Below are positions 49,150 through 60,669 of a stretch of DNA of 64,000 nt, in pieces. The position numbers and the translations under genes are program-made. The notes below the pieces were generated by a model that did no database searches, was not told the DNA's origin, and worked only from the letters and a program-made list of their open reading frames with translations. Position 1 is the first letter of the stretch. Every line of letters starts with the position of its first letter. Origin of the DNA: Camellia lanceoleosa (lineage: Eukaryota; Streptophyta; Magnoliopsida; Ericales; Theaceae); the NCBI GenBank assembly GCA_025200525.1, contig CM045767.1:9779273-9843272 (forward strand), in the 5' to 3' direction.

Positions 49150-50050
49150 TATGAAATGAAATGTGAAATCAACAAGAACCTCTCCTATAATGATAACCAC
49201 CCCGTTGTGCGAAACAAGGGAAATGATGAGGAACGTAGGCGAACCGAATCTTCTGATGTTAGAGTTAACAGGCTAGAAGGAATAGTTGACGTCGTAATTG
49301 AAAGTATTGAGGAGATAATAAAGGCCGACATACGTGCCTGAATCAACTGACTATGATCTGATATTACTGATACAGAAACCCAATAAACTGAAACCGCCGG
49401 AATTTCTGGGAGGTACCGAACTACTGAAAACTGAGATTTGGGTTTAGAAACTGAGAAAATATGTGAAGTTTTCTTCGAAAAATACTTTCCCCAATGCATC
49501 CGAGATAGGAAAGTGCCTGAGTTTGAACAACTTGAGTAAAGTGGTAAGACTATGCTCGAACATGAGGTAAAAATTTAAATTACCTAGCTAGTTTGATAGG
49601 CACCCCACATGATAGATACTGACTACAAAAGGCTAGAAAAAAAAACTGAAGGAAGGCGTGACCTAGATGTGTTTGACTAAATCGACGTTTTTGAACCGTC
49701 GGAGTATGTAGATGTCTTGGATAGAGTAATGCCTGAGACGACCTAGCAGCATTGAAATATCCAAATCAACATCGTCAACTGAATCAGAAAGAAAGAAACA
49801 AAAGAAACAGAAAGTGAAAATGACCGAGAAACCGATAACCTCCGTGAGTGGAAAATCTCGGGCGATAGCTTGGACCAATGAAGGTCGAAGAAGTAATGTG
49901 AACGATGATATACCTATCTATACTGTATGTGGGAAATGCCACGGGGGCGTTGCCGCCGCCTATCCGAGACTTATTTAGACAGGGATAGGAAGGACACTTG
50001 CCCAATCTTGCCCACAAATTCAACCGAATGAAGACGAGTCTAGATCTAGA
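49150..50050 (+). pseudogene. Decayed gag of the family G element
   Basis: Read across frames, the sequence shows LKPPEFLGGTE (about 49390), FEKYFPQCIRDRKV (about 49475), an alanine/leucine stretch before KYPNQH (about 49750), a Lys/Glu-rich tail, and VCGKCHGG followed by a degraded knuckle-like stretch (about 49925-50000). This order is that of chromovirus Gag with its zinc knuckles. Numerous stops and shifts are present. Beyond 50050 I could not recognise protease, RT or integrase. Function is lost. Confidence 0.55.
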
Positions 50051-52845
50051 CCCTAGTTCCAGAGAAACACCGAAACGACTGACACAGGTATTACCTTAAA
50101 TAGATGAAATTGCTTGTACGAATGTCTGTGTGGGAATTGTATATTCCGTAAATTGGTATAGACTGTGAACATATGGACTGAACCGATGGAACTACTGGAA
50201 TTATGAACCGTGTACAATGAGAACTGTTAGGACTTGTGAACAGCGAGAACTTGCTGAGTTAGGTCCTTGTATCGTATTGCAACGACTGAATGTGAACTGT
50301 TAGGTATGACCTTTGAATCAGATAGAATCATGGAACATGGGAGTACCTTATGATTGACTGTAATTCGAGAAATTTGTACGACTATGATTTGTACTGAACT
50401 GTTACGTATTGACAGACATTATTGAATGAATGGACCTTTGAACTCGAATTATACACGCGAACTGTATGTGTGTGAGACTGTTGAAACTAAGAACCCGTAT
50501 TAGCTGGTAAAGATAAACGTCCGCTTATGAATTTGTGAACGAATGTCTACCTGAAAACTGATTTTGAACTCACACTGTGTATGTGTTCCCATGCTTGTAA
50601 TACCGTTACGACTGAGAGGAATGAACTGTGATTAATGAATCTTTTGAAATCTATTATTGATGCGAACTATATGTACGACACTGTAGAACCTTATGCTAAC
50701 ATTTACCTGTGCTATGGAAACTGTTTAGACTACGTATATCTGCATACCTTGCTTAAGGATGTTATTAGACCGAATAGACGTATGACCGTTACCTTAACTA
50801 TCGATCTGGAGAAACTATTTTGTATTGTACAATCGAACTTGTGGAATCCATCGGGAATGTTAGTAGACTCAACATACACTTACATGATAATACCTTTGCT
50901 CGAGTGATTGTTATGATAATTGGTGATGATTTAACCGCTGGGGACTATGACTCGAACTGCATAACTAAATAAAGACCCCAACCGATAAACCCTAGACCGT
51001 GAATTGTGATTGTAGAAAAATTGACATGACTGCTTGAGTAAACTCGCGAGCCTATACTTTAGTGATCAGATGACCGATCTGGAACCCTCGTAGGGCAACT
51101 CACTATTATGTGCCACCGAGAACCTTGGGTGATGTATTACCGTATACCAAATTGCTGTATTGACTGTGATGCTTACCTCTTGATATGAATAACTGCATGC
51201 CTGTGCATTCTCTGTAAACTTATTGGGAGGAACACATTGTATGTAACCTGTACTGCTTCGATATGAATCGTAATGTTACAAGACTTTGCTGTTGGTTGAC
51301 AAATTGTGAAACCACTGACTTTGTACCTGAACGAATGGAGTATGAATTAGTGTACTTCACCTGGAGATGATAAGAATGGAACTATTACCTGATCTGACCT
51401 AATAGAACCGTGGGTTGATGAAACCCTTTGTGTAACTGATAGAATTTCGGTTGATGCTGGTGCATTGAACTTTTACTTGATATGATTGAACAGAACTTGC
51501 ATCTGAAATGACCTAGTCGAACTTTCATCGATCTGACTTGAGAAAACTCTTATTGAGAGCTATTATCCGAATTGCTTATAAAAAAAAAAAAAAAAAACAA
51601 ACAACTGGGTATGTGACATGTGATTACTTACCCGGTAATACCGTTTTGACCGTAAACTTGTTTGACTGGGAAATGATTATTTTAGTGATGACTGTACTTC
51701 AGAACTGATGGGATCTGTTAACAACCGACTGGATATGATCATGAACTCTGACTGTCTAGAAGTATATGTAATCTGTATGACTGCTTTCGTATTGACATGT
51801 GCTATGACTGGATCTGTGAGGACGGGAACTGATGAATAGTAAATGAATACTTACTTCAGAACTCTGCCTACTGCTATGGGAGTAATGTACAAATTTGCCT
51901 TATATTCCGACAACTCCCGAATGAACTGGACTGGCTGTGATGGATTACCAAATTGAGAACCAAATTGGACTAAAACCGGGTGAACAACTCGGAAAAGAAT
52001 GAATCGAAACTCTGTAACTTAACGGGGGAAAATTTCTTATGAAACTGAGACCAGTGCAAATCTTTAACCCCGATAAGTACTGGATATAAGTAGTGTGAAT
52101 ACTACTATACTGTTATTGTTACTGTTACTGTTATTGTATTGTCACTGTACTGATACTACTGCTACTACTGTATCTGTTATGTGCTATTGTGTAACTGTGC
52201 TTACGCTCTATGTCACGAAATAAAGTTTGTTTCTGAAATGCTATATACTGTATACTGAATGGTTGTTCGATTTCTGGTATATATTCGTGACTCTTGGTAT
52301 TATGTATTATATGTTAGCTGCCCGGTATCGGAAGTTCCTTTATGGAACTTATACCTGTCTACACTCTGTTATCCGTACCGGAGGCCTCGTCATGGGGGCT
52401 CAGCTTTTGTACTGTTCTGTTCTGTTCTGCTACTCGGATTTGGGATTCCTTTATGGAACTGGTCATTCGTGACCCTCATGCGACTGTATTTGTTCTGCAC
52501 TGTATCTGTTCTGTATCTACTCTAGTAGTGCTAAAGACTGCACCATGTATACATAAGCAAAAATTGTGCATCTACGTATGCTATGGATAAGAACATGGAA
52601 ATGAATATGTACCAAATCGCCCTGATCAAATCGATCATGCATAAGATTCGCTTTTTAATATGACCCCCAATCCTTATACGTGATTTCTGACTCTGTTTCT
52701 GTGTATTGCTAAGACTGAGATTGGGCCATGAAACTGTTTATGAATATGAGTATGCTCCTGTTATAGGGTGAAAAATTTCCTTTTAAGATAGGCATCATCT
52801 CTGTTGTCTTATGTTAACTCGAGTTTAGAGGACTAAACTCTATAT
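50051..52845. other. Unrecognised interior of family G element
   Basis: 2.8 kb with no readable protein. It is rich in 'ctgaactg' and 'gaact' words. It is shorter than a gypsy pol (over 3 kb), so pol is either deleted or mutated beyond recognition. The open stretch at 50635-50907 matches nothing I know. Confidence 0.5.
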
Positions 52846-52858
52846 AAGGAGGGGAGAT
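52846..52858 (+). other. Polypurine tract of family G element
   Basis: AAGGAGGGGAGAT directly before the 3' LTR, whose first bases are changed from TGTA to CAGA. Confidence 0.8.
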
Positions 52859-55113
52859 CAGAATAACCCTCATCACCGACATCGCTAAGTTGACATTCGT
52901 TAAACCGAGATCCGAGACGAATCGACTAATCAGAATCGTTTGAATGCATTTGTCCATCTGTTAATCGCTTATCGATTTGTTCATGTTTATATGTTTAAAC
53001 GTTAATTGAAGGCCTTATCGTGGCCAAATCGAAAATTGATTGAGGTTTTGTGTTCATCATAATTAATGTGATTTTATGGCATATTTATCCGGAAATCGAT
53101 TTGGTATGATTAAATTAGATTAAAATAAGTTTAATCAAAGAATTGGCCTTAATTACCATATTGCCATCCTAGTGGGCCTTTGGTTATTATATGTTGAGCC
53201 TTATTACATGCAACCAAAGCATTTTCCATCAGCCATTTTGGGAAGTGAGAACCGACTAGAGAGAGAGAAATAAGAGATTTGTGAAATCAACTAGGAGATT
53301 GGCTTGGAACTTGAAGAATTGAAGTGTGTATTGGCAAATTGAACCTCAAGATTAGTAATTATGAACCTAGGTATGAATTTCATCCTCTTGATTGTGCCTT
53401 TAAGTGGATTCATGCATGGTTCATGTTTAATTGAAGAGCTAAGACTTGATTGAGTTCAAATATGTTGGATTATAGTATATATCATGCATGCATGTTTGAA
53501 TTAATGAGTTTTGAGTTGGATTCATGGTAGAATTGTACATGCATGCTCATGTTTAAGCTTAAGTCCATGTTTTCACCTTGTTTTTGGAACAATTGGCTCT
53601 CTAGAGCATCAAATTGGAGCTTTGAAATGATTTGAATCCATGCTTGTTTGCATGTTCTTCATGTTCATGAAATGGGTTTGAAACTTGACTTTAATTGACT
53701 CCCCATTGGGCTTTGAATTCTCAAATTGAGCTTTAAAACTTGTTGTATATTGAGTTTAAATGTGTTTTCCAGAATTTGGGCCCAAGAGGTCGAGTATAGA
53801 GTGGTAGGAAGCTTGGTTTGAGCTTGGAAGGCAAATCTGGAAATTCCAGATTTGGCTTCTTCGCCGAGCGAGATTCTCGCCGGCGACCAACGTTTACTCT
53901 GAGCCACGCTCGATCGAAGGATTGGTGGCTCAAGCGTAAAATTCGAGCATCCAGTGTTTTTACTGTTTCATCAGACCGCTCGAGCGAAGGATTCCTCGCT
54001 CGAGCGAAGCCTTTGATTTTGCAAGCTCGCTCGAGCGAGATGCCTATTTTCAGCAAATTTTGTGAAAGTGTTTTCTAAGTGCATCTTTGCATCCTCATCC
54101 CATTCTAGGCATTCTTAGGCCTAGTTTAAGACATCTTAATGAGGATTTAGATGTAGAACACACCAAGGCAAATTAGGGATTAAGTTATCATCTTTCCCAA
54201 CTGTGTAGCTTAGTGTGTGTTCAATCTGTTTACTGTGTAGGGTTGGCTTACCGAGGAGACGCTCTAGCCATCGTAGCCCGTGAGCGTGAGTATGATTGTG
54301 TAAAGATATGTTCAAATGGTTTCATTTTGAATATTGAATCTAATTTATTGAACCGATATTGTTTATTGAATGAATGTATGTCCCGTATTTCAATGTATTG
54401 TGGTATCCTTAGCACCCATCGTTATTGATCGTTATTCTGAGCTCACGGTTTCCTTGTGGAACCATCTTGATTGATGGCCATCATTATTGTTGGATGCAAA
54501 GGCCCGGTCCTTTTGGACCTCTTGTTATAGGCTAATGGATGTACCACATATGATCGATTGAAATATTGATTGGTGAAATATCAAGAATTGGAAATCAGTA
54601 TGATGAATTGATTTCATTATCGTAAGGACATTCATTCATAACCTCTTTACGCTTTATGTTATTCGGGCTTTAGCTCATCTGTTTATATATATATGTAGGT
54701 GCTCACCACCGCACCGGCTAGGAGCGTGGGATTGGTCCCCGCTTTTGTCAAGCCACTGTGTGCCTCATCGCGAGGTTCCGAGACGCCATGCCATGGCTTG
54801 GGGTGTTTTGTTTCCAATTGCCTCTCATCAGATTATACCTTTTGTATAGACTGCTTGATCATCAAGTATCGAGGATTGAGTCCCGTCTTGAATATCTCAG
54901 ATATGATTGTATAGAGTGTCTTGTTTTAAACCGTATGAATGCATAAAATGTTTTTGACATACGATTTTCACACTCTATGGACACTAGTTACTTATCGCTT
55001 TTGGCTTCCGCCAGCCTCAGACTCGATTGATCAGACATCGCTTCAGAGGCCTTGTAATCTCGACATCGGCGATTCTGATGCTAAACCCATAGGGCCGGGT
55101 TTGGGTCGTGACA
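52859..55113 (+). mobile_element. 3' LTR of family G element (2255 bp)
   Basis: It aligns with 46527-48782 along its whole length, sharing the 'tgattgaggttttgtgttca' block and the same 'gggtttgggtcgtgaca' end. The palindrome cluster lies at 53860-54045. Confidence 0.93.
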
Positions 55114-55118
55114 GGAAT

Positions 55119-55800
55119 GTATCTCGACATTTCGGAAAGAGAATGAGAAACATAGGGACTTATCCAGGTGTTTCAGAAAAAGAAGGAGAAACATAGGGAT
55201 GTATTCCGGTGTTTCAGAAAGAGAAGGAAAAACATAGGGACATATCCCGGTGTTTCAGAAAAAAAAGAAGAAACATAGGGACATATCCCGGTGTTTCAGA
55301 AAAAAAAGAAGAAACATAGGGACATATCCTGGTGTTTCAGAAAGAGAAGGAGAAACATAGGGACATATCCCGATGTTTCAGAAAAAGAAGGAGAAACATA
55401 GGGACGTATCCCGGTGTTTCAGAAAGGTACAAGCATTTGGAACGTATTCCAAATGCTCTTAATCGAAGAGGGAGAAACACAGGGACATATCCCGGTGTTT
55501 CGGAAAGAGGGAGAAACATAAGGACGTATCCCGGTGTTTCAGAAAGGTACAAGCATTGGAACGTATTCCAAATGCTCTTAACCAAAGAGGGAGAAACACA
55601 GGGACATATCCTGGTGTTTCGGAAAGGGGGAGAAACATAGGGACGTATCCTAGTGTTTCAGAAAGGTACAATCATTGGAACGTATTCCAAATGCTCTTAA
55701 CCAAATAGGGAGAAACATAGGGAGAAACACACGGACATATCCCGATGTTTCGGAAAGTGGGAGAAACATAGAGACGTATCCCGATGTTTCAGAAAGGAGG
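55119..55800. repeat. Tandem array B, ~43-bp unit with higher-order structure
   Basis: Many copies of 'agaaacatagggacatatcc' plus 'cggtgtttcagaaag'. From 55430 on, the unit alternates with 'ggtacaagcattggaacgta' plus 'ttccaaatgctcttaacc', forming a larger repeat. The remnant 'gagaaacatag' before 46522 shows this array once continued to array A. Confidence 0.93.
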
Positions 55801-56425
55801 AGTGTGCATAACAATGCAAGTGAAAGGGGTGCATAACAATGCGAGTTAAGAGGTGTGCATAACAATGCGGATGAAATGCACTAACAAGTGCAGGTAAGGT
55901 GCGCAAAACAGCGCGATCAATGCAATGCACTAACAAGTGCAGGTAAGATGCGCAAGAAAGTGCAAACAATGCAATACACTAACAAGTGCAGGTAAGGTGC
56001 GCAAAATAGCACGAACAATACAAGTTCAATGCAACAGATACAAGCATTTTCAATGCAAGATGAAAGCATGTAATGAAATGCACAAAATAGTGCAATGCGC
56101 AAGAAAGCGCGAGTGCACAAGACAGTGCGATGCGCTAAATAGCACGAGTGCACAAGACAGTGCAATGCGCAAGAAAGCGCGATGCACTAAACAGCGCGAG
56201 TGCACAAGACAGTGCGATGCGCTAAACAACGTGAGAAAATGCATGCACAATGCAAGTAGGGTGCACAAAATAGTGCGATGCGCAAAATAGCGTGATAAAA
56301 TGCATGCACAATGCAAGTAAGGTGCACAAAATAGCGCGATGTGCAAAATAGCGCGATAAAATGCATGCACAATACAAGTAAGGTGCACAAAATAGTGCGA
56401 TGTAACAAATAGTACAGTAGATGCA
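55801..56425. repeat. Tandem arrays C and D, 'gtgcacaa...gtgcgatgcgc' units
   Basis: Array C (55801-56010) has 'gtgcataacaatgcgag' and 'aatgcactaacaagtgcagg' units. Array D (56090-56420) has 'gtgcacaagacagtgcgatg' or 'cgcaaaatagcgcgataaaa' units with 'atgcatgcacaatgcaagta'. Both are variations on a 'gtgc/gcac' theme. Confidence 0.85.
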
Positions 56426-56449
56426 GAGGGTGACATACTCCAACCATGC

Positions 56450-57157
56450 TGGAATCATGAAAGGAGGAAGAACAAATCCCAAACACGCCGAAATCGTGTG
56501 AGAAAGGGGACACTCAAACCACGTTGAAATCGTGAGAGAAGGTCCGAAAACAAACAATCAGGAGCGTACATGACGCAACCTGAGATAAATTTCAAATACG
56601 CTGAAATCATATGAGGAATGGGGACACTTAAACCACTCGAAAATCGTTAGAGGATTTCCAAAAACAAACAATCAGGAGCGTGCACGACGCAACCTGAGAT
56701 AAATTCCAAACACGCTGAATCGTGTGAGGAAAAGGACACTCAAACCATGCTGAAATCATGAGAGGAGGTCCAAAATAACCCACCCAGGTGTGTGCATGAC
56801 ACAACCTGAGATAAATTCCACACACGCTGAAATCATGTGAGGAAATGGGACACTCAAACCACGCTGAAATTGTGAGAAAAGGTCCAAAAACAATCCACTC
56901 AAGTGTGTGCATGACACAACCTGAGATAAATTCCAAACACGTTGAAACCGTGTAAGGAAATGGGACACTCAAACCACGCTGAAATCGTGAGAGGAGGTCC
57001 GAAAACAAACAATCAAGAGCGTGCATGACGCGACCTGAGATAAATTCTAAACACGCTGAAATCGTGTGAGGAAAAGGACACTCAAACCACACTGAAATCG
57101 TGAGAGAAGGTCCAAAAACAACCCGCCCAGGTGTGTGCACAACACAACCTGAGAAAG
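56450..57157. repeat. Tandem array E, ~114-bp unit
   Basis: About six copies, with 'gataaattcc' starts near 56584, 56699, 56810, 56924 and 57039. Each contains 'cgctgaaatcgtgtgagga', 'cactcaaaccacgctgaaa' and 'gacacaacctga'. The minus-strand ORF through it (287 codons) reflects the repeat unit and not a gene. Confidence 0.93.
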
Positions 57158-60100
57158 CCCCGGAGGACAACGATCCTAAACGCTGCACAGTGCGAAAGGA
57201 TAAATGATACAAGATAACACAAGATGCAAATAGATACAATAAGTGTGATGCTATGATACAAGCAATGCAGTGCATGATGCTTAGAGAATGCAATAAACAA
57301 ACAAAGCGGCACTTTAGAAAGCACCTCATGGAGTGAGTGGTGGTGAACTGCTCTACTTTGATGGAAATCTTCCCTTGTGTTCTTCGAACTCTTATCTTCA
57401 ACTCACAGTACGATGGTTTTGAAATACTGACAAGGAGTGACATCTGCATGTAGGAGCCACAAATGCCGTTTTCCTTCCTGAACATATTCATAACTTTCCC
57501 TTATTGTAAACACAGCTAAGATAACCCTGGTAGGGAATGGTACTCAAGGAGAGCACATCTGATCGCCATTCTGGCTTTGAAGTAGGCTTAAACTTGAGCT
57601 TGAAGTAGAGACACACACATTCCTCGGAGCATTGACAAGGCCTGAAGAGGTATATCCAGAATACAATCACGGAATTTGCTGAAGGTGAAACACACTCAGA
57701 TGCTTCGATTTTCCCTCTTTTCTTTTTCTTTGCAGTTTTAAACCTAGATAGCTTCAAATAGGTCCTGGTTTTACAGTTCTCACATGACCTGGGTTGAACC
57801 CTACAGTTTATGAAAGAACAAATTCTGTTTTGCACAAATGTGGAGAATGACACAACACTTTGAGCACAAAACGATTTATTTTTGAAATTGAAATAAGAAA
57901 AGGGTTCTCGACTGGGTATTGAGCCTACGACTGAACACAGCACACTATGACTCAACAAAGGAAAACAAAAGGTAAACAACCTAAATACATCGAGAAACAC
58001 TCGAAATGACTCAAAATAAGAATTGAGACAAACCAAAAACACACACACATCACTCGGATGTGTTACAAAGGCAAGAGTCCTCTTAGTTCGCGAGGAGTCA
58101 GTTTCTTCAGGTATTGTTTCCCACCCTTTCTCATTTGTGATTCTCACATCACTCTGGCACTCAATCTCTATTTTTCTGAAAAAGCCCTTTTCTCACATTT
58201 TCTCACATTTTCTCTCAATGCACATCTCTCTATTCTTTAATCTCCCATTTTTTTATCCCTCCCCTGGGTGGTTGATGGATAAACAGGAAGTTGCGGGCTC
58301 TTGCCCCTAACATTCCGCTAGATTCTCATTTTTCCGCTCAAAACAGTGAGCTTCTCCGTAGAGGGGTTGTGGTGCAATCCGATGCATAGCAGATCCACAA
58401 CTGACATCGGCTGATGACGCCCTTGGCCAGCTCAGATGTGACCAGACCTTTTCGGATAAGGGTGTGGAACATCTTGATCCATTCCAGTTTGTGTTTCGCA
58501 CTTGGCTGGGTACCGCGCTGCTTGGAGGGTGAGAGAGCTTTCAGCCCTTTGTTGTTAGCTTCAGTTGCGCCCTTTTTTTGTAGGTAGAGTGCCCTTTCTG
58601 GCAAGTATGTTGACAATAGGGAAAAAACAGAACACCTAACTCAACTGTGCTCCTAGTTCATCATTTTGACCATTTTTTTGTTTTGGCTTTCTACTAAAAC
58701 AATTTTGACCAACATGAGAGTTAGATTAACATGCTTGTTCAACTTTATGATTCAAAATCATGCAAGTCAAGCTACGAGCATTAAAAATTTTCCTTTTTCG
58801 GGTCCAAGAAATAGTCCAGTTTTGGAAAAGATGGAATAATTTTCGAGAGAATTAGTCAACCTCATTAAAAATTCTCAAAACTGTTTTTGCAAATGGCCAC
58901 AGCTCGACCAATATAGAATTTACTCTTGAGATGCACAACCTCAGATCCAAAATAATGAAAAATCGCCCCCTTGTCTTAATGGCACTGCACGGCAACGGAA
59001 AGTTGCCCCTTTTCTGAATGACACCACAATGCACTGTAATCAGTCTTCAAAGTGACGATCACAACCGAACTCTCGGATACAGAGAAGAGAAAGATGATCA
59101 GAACCATTACATGGACACAGTCGATTTGGAAGTGTTTATGCCTGGACTTAAGAATGAAGTTGCCTACGTATCCCAAACATAGGAATTAAGCCTTACGTAG
59201 TTCCGGGTTAAGGTACACTCGGGTATTAACCTCTCCTTTTGCGCTCTAACTTTTGCCAAGACCGCCCTTCCGAGTTTTTGACATTGCGAGCTATGTTTTT
59301 CTTTTCTTTTTATTCTTTTCTTTTCTTTTCTTTTCATATTTTCTTTTTTTTTTCTTTTTTCATTCTTTGCATTTTTTTCTTTTTTGTTCTTTTTCTTTTT
59401 TTTCTTGCTCTAACTTTTGCCTGGGTCGCCTTTCCAGGTTTTTGGTCCAGCGAGACTTTCAAGGGTAAAAGTGTAGCTTTGTCCATTTCAAATGGTTTTA
59501 GGATCTTGAAGCCATCTGAATCCAGGAGAATGGCTGTTGTTCGCTGATGATGTAGAAGTCCATCCAATGGGGTCCGAATTGCCCCCAGTGTTGTGGATAG
59601 GAACGCAATTGTCCTTTAGCAATACTTTCTTCTTTTCCTCCTTTCTGGGATTTGGCATTCTTACCAATCTTTGTTAGCTTGAGAAACATGCCAATTTTTT
59701 ACTCTTTGAGCACATCTGACATTTTTGCCCCTAGTTTGAGGGGTACTTTTGATCTAGCTTCGCAAGCTTCCTTTTGATCATATATGACCTTCTTGCTCCT
59801 AGTTCGTGGGCTGCTTCAAATCCGGCCACACAGGCCTCACATTGTGGTTGACCATTGAACATTCTGAATCCAAGTTCAAGGTTTGAAAGCAAAAGGGGTT
59901 GAGTCTCGAGGCTGAGAGCGATCCTAAGCTGCACAATCTCAAGAGTGATTTCACACAGGTCTTCACAGGACGGTACAAAACATTTTTTGAAATCTTTTTA
60001 AGAAAGCGACTAGTCGCTCGCGCTGAAGACAATGTAGAACAAATCTGGATCAAGCTAGGGTCCTTCCCAGTACTCATATTAACAAACATGATCTCATTCA

Positions 60101-60669
60101 TTAAGGGCTTAGTATGCCTCTCTTTCTCTCTGTTTGATCAAATTTTTGCAAATCCCGAGGAATTCCTTTCTCTTTGTTTTCATTACAATGTTCAAAAAGT
60201 TTTGAAAAACTTAGGTCAATGCAATAATTTCAAGGCACAGAAAAGACAGTTTTCAGTCAAATACTGCCATCTCATTCAGAACTTCTGGCACAATTGGCAC
60301 AAGGCAGAAGCAAACACAAGAGTATGAAAATCACTGCTGTTTTATTCAAATCTGCTGGCGTAACTAGCTCCAAGGCAGAAACAAAATCAAAAGAAAGTGA
60401 AAAGACAAACACAAAACAAGCAAGTGATATCCGAGGTAACACCCTCGAAATCACCTGACTCTAACAAAACAGGACTGACTCGATACAACAAGACAGAAAA
60501 CCTAACTGACTCAGTACAAAAAGACTGACTCTATATAAGACAACAAGACTGACCCAATACCCAAGTCAGGAAGTACAAAAACTAGAACTCGCAAATGCTC
60601 AAAATAGTGCGTGTCATACGCCACATCTAGAGTAAATTGAGCGCTGTCCACAAGTGGTTCATCCCCCGA
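57158..60669 (-). other. Non-coding internal region of the Ogre-like element
   Basis: No gene is recognised. On the minus strand the phrase 'ggatacgtaggcaac' (about 59158-59172) with 'cggaactacgtaaggcttaa' upstream (about 59187-59206) resembles a sequence I recall just after pol in Tat elements. A minus-strand piece at 59731-59934 (EACVAGFEAAHELGARR) looks like a scrap of the archaeal-type RNase H. A T/C-rich tract lies at 59290-59405. The 219-codon minus-strand frame at 57488-58147 and the 142-codon plus-strand frame at 59899-60327 match nothing known to me. Confidence 0.5.

Larger units (their letters stand above)
46527..55113 (+). mobile_element. Complete LTR retrotransposon of family G, 8.6 kb, decayed
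   Basis: Plus orientation. The LTRs are 46527-48782 and 52859-55113. GGAAT target duplications lie at 46522-46526 and 55114-55118. The PBS is TGGTATCAGAGC at 48786-48797 and the PPT is at 52846-52858. The 4.1-kb interior has a decayed gag and no readable pol. The tRNA-iMet-type PBS and gag remnants suggest a chromovirus (Tekay-like) Ty3/gypsy origin. The insertion split tandem arrays A and B of the host element. Confidence 0.92.

Noticed and set aside
55119..57157. Regular repeats that could suggest a CRISPR array
   Set aside because: Units are adjacent and wholly repeated, with no unique spacers, in a plant retrotransposon context.
56628..57491. 287-codon minus-strand ORF
   Set aside because: It runs through array E. 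The unit is about 114 bp, a multiple of three, so the frame stays open by repetition.
57488..58147. 219-codon minus-strand ORF as a gene
   Set aside because: No recognisable motif, no start context or neighbours to support it; it lies in the non-coding part of the Ogre-like element.
59899..60327. 142-codon plus-strand ORF as an antisense gene like that of element 2
   Set aside because: No similarity to the antisense protein and no splice or promoter pattern. It overlaps the possible RNase H scrap on the other strand.
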